From contig DASTBA010000087.1 in assembly GCA_035712285.1 (NCBI GenBank), positions 1 to 19,367 of the forward strand: DNA of 19,367 nt, given 5' to 3'. Below the pieces are notes generated by a model. It ran no database searches. It was given only the letters and a program-made list of their open reading frames with translations, and was not told where the DNA came from. The number at the start of each line of letters is the position of its first letter. Position 1 is the stretch's first letter. Made by a program: the position numbers and the translations under genes. This DNA is from CAMLHP01 sp035712285. Its GTDB lineage: Bacteria > Gemmatimonadota > Gemmatimonadetes > Gemmatimonadales > GWC2-71-9. Positions 15,689 to 19,367 of the stretch are shown one piece after another.

Positions 15689-15731
15689 GTCCACCGCGGC
15701 CAGCACCGGGGGACGAAGGTCTCGTTTTTTT
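15679..15731 (+). terminator. Intrinsic terminator of the riboswitch expression platform
   Basis: CGAGACCTTCGTCC (15679-15692) pairs perfectly over 14 bp with GGACGAAGGTCTCG (15711-15724), followed by seven T (15725-15731). The left arm contains CCTTC (15684-15688), the 3' side of riboswitch stem P1, so the terminator and P1 cannot form together. Mn2+ stabilising P1 would therefore let transcription pass into htpX. It begins 90 nt after the HD-gene stop and could also terminate read-through from that gene. Confidence 0.95.
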
Positions 15732-15762
15732 CGTGCTGGCACGGAGAGACAGGATCGTACCG

Positions 15763-16599
15763 ATGAGCGGCTACGCCAAGACCTTCATCCTGATGGCCGG
15801 CCTGATGGGCCTGTTCCTGGTGGCGGGACAAATCCTCGGCGGCTCGCAGGGCCTCGTGCTCGCCGCGATCGTCGGCGGGCTCATGAATTTCGTGATGTTC
15901 TTCTTCTCCGACCGCATGGTGCTGAAGATGTACCGGGCCCAGGTGGTGACGGAACAGGAGGCGCCGGAGCTCTACCGGGTGGTGGATCGGCTGCGCCAGC
16001 GGGCCGGCCTGCCGATGCCGGTGGTGGCCATCGCCCCGCATGAGCAGCCCAACGCCTTCGCCACCGGACGGAACCCGGAGCATGCCGTTGTCTGCGTCAC
16101 CGCCGGCATCCTCAAGTACATGCCGATGAACGAACTGGAGGGCGTCATCGCGCACGAGCTGGCGCACGTGAAGAACCGGGACATGCTCACCACCACGATC
16201 GCCGCGGGCATCGCGGGCGCGCTGTCGTACCTCCCGTACGCGCTCTTCATGGGTGGCCGGGACGACGAGCACGGCAATCCGGTGCTGCAGATGGTCTTTC
16301 TCCTCCTGGCACCGATTGCGGCGATGATGCTGCAGTTCGCGGTGTCCCGCCAGCGCGAGTTCGAGGCTGACCGGGTGGGGGCGGAGATCGCCGGCAACCC
16401 GCTGCCGCTGGCCCATGCGCTGGGACGGCTGGACAGCCTCGCGCACCAGATCCCCATGCGCGTGGCGCCGGCGGCCGCGCCGCTGGCGCAGGTGAACCCG
16501 CTCGCGGCCACGGCGGGCGGATTCACGCGGCTCTTCAGCACCCATCCGCCCACCGGGGAGCGGATCGCCCGGCTCGAAGCGATGGCCCGGGGCCGCTGA
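15763..16599 (+). CDS. htpX: M48 membrane metalloprotease HtpX
   Basis: This 278-residue inner-membrane zinc protease degrades damaged membrane proteins. Hydrophobic segments lie at about 6-24, 30-48, 146-163 and 174-193. The zinc motif is HELAH (H131, E132, H135) in VIAHELAHVKNRD, and the third ligand is E201 in SRQREFEADRVGAEI, as in HtpX. Length is normal. The ATG at 15763 is chosen because AGGA lies 8 nt upstream; an earlier in-frame ATG at 15601 would be inside the riboswitch. It is the first gene after the Mn2+ switch, and terC follows with no gap. The protease is itself zinc-dependent, so Mn control most likely reflects pairing with terC or a response to Mn-linked membrane stress (inference). 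Confidence 0.95.
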   Translation: MSGYAKTFILMAGLMGLFLVAGQILGGSQGLVLAAIVGGLMNFVMFFFSDRMVLKMYRAQVVTEQEAPELYRVVDRLRQRAGLPMPVVAIAPHEQPNAFATGRNPEHAVVCVTAGILKYMPMNELEGVIAHELAHVKNRDMLTTTIAAGIAGALSYLPYALFMGGRDDEHGNPVLQMVFLLLAPIAAMMLQFAVSRQREFEADRVGAEIAGNPLPLAHALGRLDSLAHQIPMRVAPAAAPLAQVNPLAATAGGFTRLFSTHPPTGERIARLEAMARGR

Positions 16600-17529
16600 G
16601 TGGGACATCACGGCCCGTACGTCTGGATCGGTTTCACGGCGCTGGTCGCCGTACTGCTGTTCGTGGATCTGTTCGTCGTCAACCGCCGCTCCCACACCCC
16701 GTCCGGCAAGGAAGCGCTGGCCTGGAGCGGGTTCGTCATCCTCCTCGCCCTCGCGTTCGGCGGCTTCATCTACTGGCGGGAGGGCGGCACATCCGCGCTG
16801 GAGTATTACACCGGCTACGTGATCGAGCTGAGCCTCAGCGTGGACAACCTGTTCGTCTTCCTGCTGGTGTTCCAGTTCTTCAACGTGCCGGACAATCTCC
16901 GTCCCACGGTGCTGCAATGGGGCATCCTGGGCGCGGTGGCGATGCGGCTGGTGATGATCGTCGCGGGAGCATTGCTGCTCAGCCGGTTCGAGTGGATCAT
17001 CTACATCTTCGGCGCCTTCCTGGTGTTCACCGGCATCAGGATGTTCCGCTCCGGCGGCGCGACGGTGGACGTGGAGCACAACCGCGTCGTGCGCTGGGCC
17101 CGCAAGGTGATCCCGGTGAGCGACAGGTATGTCGGCGGGAAGTTCTTCACCCGGACACCGGCCGGCCTGCTCGCCACCCCGCTGCTGCTGGTGCTGGTCG
17201 TGATCGAGTGGACCGACCTCATCTTCGCGGTGGACTCGATTCCCGCGGTCTTCGCCGTCACCCGCGATCCGTTCCTGGTGTACAGCTCCAACATCTTCGC
17301 CGTGATCGGGCTCCGGGCGCTGTTCTTCGTGCTCGCGGGGATGATGGACAGGTTCGACTATCTCAAGTACGGCGTGGCGCTGGTGCTGGTCTTCGTCGGG
17401 CTCAAGATGGTGCTGGCCTACTGGGTGCACCTGCACATCGCGGTGTCGCTCGCGGTGATCGTGGGGATCCTGGGCGCGTCGGTGCTGGTGTCGTTGCGGC
17501 GGAATCCGGCGGCGCGCCGGGGGGCATAG
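16600..17529 (+). CDS. TerC-family integral membrane protein
   Basis: This 309-residue protein has about 8-9 membrane segments of the TerC/Alx family, which is linked to manganese export and metalation of exported enzymes. The conserved acidic motifs are ELSLSVDNLFVF (E76, D82, N83) and VIEWTDLIFAVDSIPAVFAV (E203, D206, D212), as in family members. The GTG start at 16600 directly follows the htpX TGA (no gap), so both are expressed from the Mn2+ riboswitch transcript. Known riboswitch-controlled alx/terC genes raise efflux when Mn is high, which is the likely role here. A 20-bp palindrome starts right after its stop codon. It is not the tellurite-resistance gene proper, despite the family name. 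Confidence 0.96.
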   Translation: MGHHGPYVWIGFTALVAVLLFVDLFVVNRRSHTPSGKEALAWSGFVILLALAFGGFIYWREGGTSALEYYTGYVIELSLSVDNLFVFLLVFQFFNVPDNLRPTVLQWGILGAVAMRLVMIVAGALLLSRFEWIIYIFGAFLVFTGIRMFRSGGATVDVEHNRVVRWARKVIPVSDRYVGGKFFTRTPAGLLATPLLLVLVVIEWTDLIFAVDSIPAVFAVTRDPFLVYSSNIFAVIGLRALFFVLAGMMDRFDYLKYGVALVLVFVGLKMVLAYWVHLHIAVSLAVIVGILGASVLVSLRRNPAARRGA

Positions 17530-17549
17530 GGGCGCACGGCCGTGCGCCC
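17530..17549. terminator. Perfect 20-bp palindrome after terC
   Basis: Two 10-bp arms (GGGCGCACGG and CCGTGCGCCC) meet without a spacer, beginning one base after the terC stop codon. As RNA they give a stem of about 8 bp with a 4-nt loop. Only TTA follows, so as a rho-independent terminator it is weak. It could also be a protein-binding operator for the downstream MFS gene. Confidence 0.4.
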
Positions 17550-17578
17550 TTACGACGCGCCCCGGCGCGCCGCATATT
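17550..17578 (+). promoter_or_regulatory. Possible promoter for the MFS gene with near-leaderless start
   Basis: TTACGA (17550-17555, 3 of 6) and CATATT (17573-17578, 4 of 6) are separated by 17 bp. The -10-like box ends 5 nt before the ATG at 17584, the same spacing as in the SH3-gene promoter. The spacer is a GC palindrome, CGGCGCGCCG (17563-17572). The boxes are weak. Confidence 0.3.
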
Positions 17579-17583
17579 GCGCC

Positions 17584-18945
17584 ATGGTTCCACATCCCGG
17601 TGCAACGCCGCCGCGCGGCATCCTCGCCCGGCTGGGGCTCGACCGGCCCGAGCTCCGCGCCTGGGCGATGTACGACTGGGCCAACTCCGCCTTCATGACG
17701 GTGATCGTCACGGCGGTGTTCCCCACCTACTACGCCGCCGTCGCCGCCAGGGGGCTCGCCAAGGCCCAGGCCACGCTCTACTACGCCAACGCGACCACCA
17801 TCTCGCTCGCGTGCATCGCCGTGCTCTCGCCCATCCTCGGTGCGCTGGCCGACTACCGCGCCGCCAAGAAGCGGTTTCTCCTCGCGTTCCTGACGCTGGG
17901 CGTGACCACCACGGGGCTCCTGTTCTTCGTGAAACAGGGTGACTGGCTCCTCGGGCTTCTGCTGTTCGGGATCGCCAACATCGGCATCAACGGTTCCTAC
18001 GTCTTCTACGACTCGCTGCTGCCGCATATCGCCTCGGACGAGGAGATGGACCGCGTCTCCAGCGCCGGCTACGCCCTGGGCTATCTCGGCGGCGGACTGC
18101 TGCTGCTCGCGTCGCTCATCGTCATCCTGAAGCCGGGCCTGGTAGGGCTGCCGACCGGACCGGAGGCCAGTACCCTGCCCGCCCGGCTCTCCTTCCTTGC
18201 CACCGCCATCTGGTGGGCACTGTTCGCGATTCCGCTTTTCCGGAAGGTGCCGGAACCTCCCATGACCCGTGAGCGGGACGAGGCGCTCGGCACCGGTGCC
18301 GCCATCCGGGCAAGCATCGTCCGTCTGGGCGAGACGCTGCGCGAGCTCCGCGGCTACCGGCATGCGTTCCTGCTGCTCGTCGCGTCGCTCATCTACAGCG
18401 ACGGCATCAACACGATCATCCGCATGGCGGCGGTCTACGGCACCGAGATCGGGATCCCGCAGCAGGCCCAGATCGCGGCGATCGTGATGGTGCAGTTCGT
18501 CGGCATTCCCTTCGCGTTCCTCTTCGGGGCGATCGCGAGCCGCATCGGCGCCAGGCACGCCATCTTCATCGGGCTGGCAGTCTACGCCGCGATCAGCGTG
18601 CTGGGCTACTTCATGCACACCACCCTGCACTTCTTCCTGCTGGCGTTCCTCGTGGGCACGGTCCAGGGCGGCACCCAGGCGCTGAGCCGCTCACTCTTTG
18701 CGAGCATGGTGCCGCGCCACAAGTCCGGGGAATTCTTCGGCTTCTACGCCGTCTTCGAGCGCTTCGGGGCGATCTTCGGCCCGCTGGTCTTCGGCGCGGT
18801 CGTGGCCGCCACCGGCTCCAGCCGCAACGCGATCCTTTCCATCATCGCGTTCTTCATAGCAGGTGCATTGCTGCTCTGGCGCGTGAACGTGCCGGAGGGC
18901 CAGCGCGCGGCACGCGCGGCGGACGAAGGACTGGTGCGCGCGTGA
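17584..18945 (+). CDS. MFS transporter, UMF1 (Atg22-like) family
   Basis: This 453-residue protein has 12 predicted membrane segments. Near the N-terminus lies MYDWANSAFMTVIVTAVFP (residues 29-47), the YDWANSAF signature of UMF1 proteins, followed by the SPILGALADYRAAKK loop between segments 2 and 3. The substrate is unknown; yeast Atg22 exports amino acids from the vacuole, so an amino-acid or peptide role is possible. ATG 17584 is preferred over GTG 17542, which would lie in the palindrome after terC. The stop overlaps the GTG of the next gene as GTGA, an M20 peptidase, which fits a peptide or amino-acid theme. Confidence 0.93.
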   Translation: MVPHPGATPPRGILARLGLDRPELRAWAMYDWANSAFMTVIVTAVFPTYYAAVAARGLAKAQATLYYANATTISLACIAVLSPILGALADYRAAKKRFLLAFLTLGVTTTGLLFFVKQGDWLLGLLLFGIANIGINGSYVFYDSLLPHIASDEEMDRVSSAGYALGYLGGGLLLLASLIVILKPGLVGLPTGPEASTLPARLSFLATAIWWALFAIPLFRKVPEPPMTRERDEALGTGAAIRASIVRLGETLRELRGYRHAFLLLVASLIYSDGINTIIRMAAVYGTEIGIPQQAQIAAIVMVQFVGIPFAFLFGAIASRIGARHAIFIGLAVYAAISVLGYFMHTTLHFFLLAFLVGTVQGGTQALSRSLFASMVPRHKSGEFFGFYAVFERFGAIFGPLVFGAVVAATGSSRNAILSIIAFFIAGALLLWRVNVPEGQRAARAADEGLVRA

Positions 18946-19367
18946 CGGACGTCATCGAGCTCACCCGGCGACTGGTGGAGATCGAATCGCCCACCTTCGC
19001 CGAAGGGCCGGCGGTGGAGTTCATGCACCGCCTCCTCCAGGAAGCGGGCTACCACGTCACCCGCCAGCCGGTGAGCGAGGGGCGCGACAACATCTACGCA
19101 TGCCGGGAGCCGCCGGTCGTGGTGCTCTCCACCCATCTCGATTGCGTGCCGCCCTACGTGCCGTGGCGCGACGACGGCGACACCATCCATGGCCGCGGCG
19201 TCTGCGATGCCAAGGGACTTGCAGCCGCGATGTTCGTGGCCGCCGAGCGGCTGGCCGCGCAGGGCGAGCGGCGGGTGGGGCTCCTCTTCGTGGTGGGCGA
19301 GGAGCGCGGCTCCGACGGTGCACGGGCGGCGCGGACGCTCACGCCCAAGGGCAAGTATTTCGTGAAT
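18942..19367 (+). CDS. M20-family metallopeptidase, N-terminal part (partial)
   Basis: The open frame starts at GTG 18942 and has 142 codons before the window ends with no stop, so the gene is cut by the edge. The M20 fold is clear: H65-L-D67 in STHLDCVPPY, the bridging D89 in GRGVCDAKGLAAAM, and E120-E121 in VVGEERGSDGAR. These are metal ligands and the catalytic Glu of the carboxypeptidase G2/DapE/ArgE group. It would hydrolyse an amide or peptide bond with two zinc ions. The N-terminus lacks a signal peptide, so it is probably cytoplasmic. Exact substrate (N-acetyl amino acid, dipeptide, DapE substrate) cannot be told from this half. The GTGA overlap with the MFS gene suggests coupled translation. 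Confidence 0.92.
   Translation, partial: MTDVIELTRRLVEIESPTFAEGPAVEFMHRLLQEAGYHVTRQPVSEGRDNIYACREPPVVVLSTHLDCVPPYVPWRDDGDTIHGRGVCDAKGLAAAMFVAAERLAAQGERRVGLLFVVGEERGSDGARAARTLTPKGKYFVN

Noticed and set aside
15601..15762. Upstream extension of htpX to an ATG at 15601
   Set aside because: The extra 54 codons span the riboswitch and terminator and read as low-complexity sequence. HtpX proteins begin just before the first membrane segment, as at 15763.
15673..18630. A 985-codon open frame on the minus strand across htpX, terC and the MFS gene
   Set aside because: It is antisense to three genes with intact family motifs. Its product is low-complexity (rich in H, R, E, G, Q), as expected from antisense frames in GC-rich DNA.
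1..19367. Mobile elements, CRISPR arrays, tRNA or rRNA genes
   Set aside because: I looked for transposase motifs, regularly spaced repeats and cloverleaf or rRNA-like sequences and saw none. The dyad repeats at 118-180 and 1921-1972 are not regularly spaced and do not flank a transposase.

Overview
The window is high-GC DNA with very tight gene packing (stop/start overlaps of 1-17 bp, no gene-free stretch over about 175 bp). It looks like the chromosome of a Gram-negative bacterium. Secreted and outer-membrane proteins with signal peptides, a periplasmic-type S46 dipeptidyl-peptidase and a beta-barrel protein with a 'PYRDL' segment after its signal peptide are reminiscent of Gemmatimonadota. 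That placement is an inference from gene content and style, not from a marker gene. No phage, insertion sequence, CRISPR array, tRNA or rRNA is visible, so this is mostly a core-type region with some interesting regulation.

Left half (about 180-7697, all minus strand). In transcription order the genes are: a secreted triple-SH3 protein; a CPA2 cation/proton antiporter; a small DUF2281-like protein; an APC amino-acid permease; IMP dehydrogenase (guaB); a close LeuT-type NSS transporter; and a 43-residue MetS-like small subunit that overlaps the transporter stop by 4 bp. Related dyad repeats lie at the 3' ends of guaB and of the NSS pair. The tail of an unidentified plus-strand gene enters at the left edge.

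Middle (7724-12749, plus strand). gpmI (cofactor-independent phosphoglycerate mutase) is followed by two predicted outer-membrane barrel proteins and then mobA and moeA for molybdenum cofactor. The gpmI start codon lies inside the -35 box of a strong divergent promoter. That promoter's -10 box is only 5 nt from the SH3-gene ATG, which predicts a leaderless mRNA. An S46 dipeptidyl-peptidase of the DPP7 (Gly) type follows on the minus strand, convergent with moeA.

Right half (14950-19367, plus strand). An HD-domain phosphohydrolase gene ends inside a yybP-ykoY manganese riboswitch. The riboswitch has its own sigma70-type promoter in the HD gene and an overlapping intrinsic terminator with a 14-bp stem and 7 T. 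It controls htpX (M48 membrane protease) and terC (a classical Mn-related membrane protein). A 20-bp perfect palindrome ends that unit. A UMF1-type MFS transporter and a truncated M20 metallopeptidase, coupled by a GTGA overlap, run off the right edge.

The most notable system is the Mn2+ riboswitch controlling a membrane-protease/TerC pair, with its promoter and first conserved element inside the preceding gene. A second theme is peptide and amino-acid use: LeuT-type NSS, APC permease, S46 DPP and M20 peptidase.
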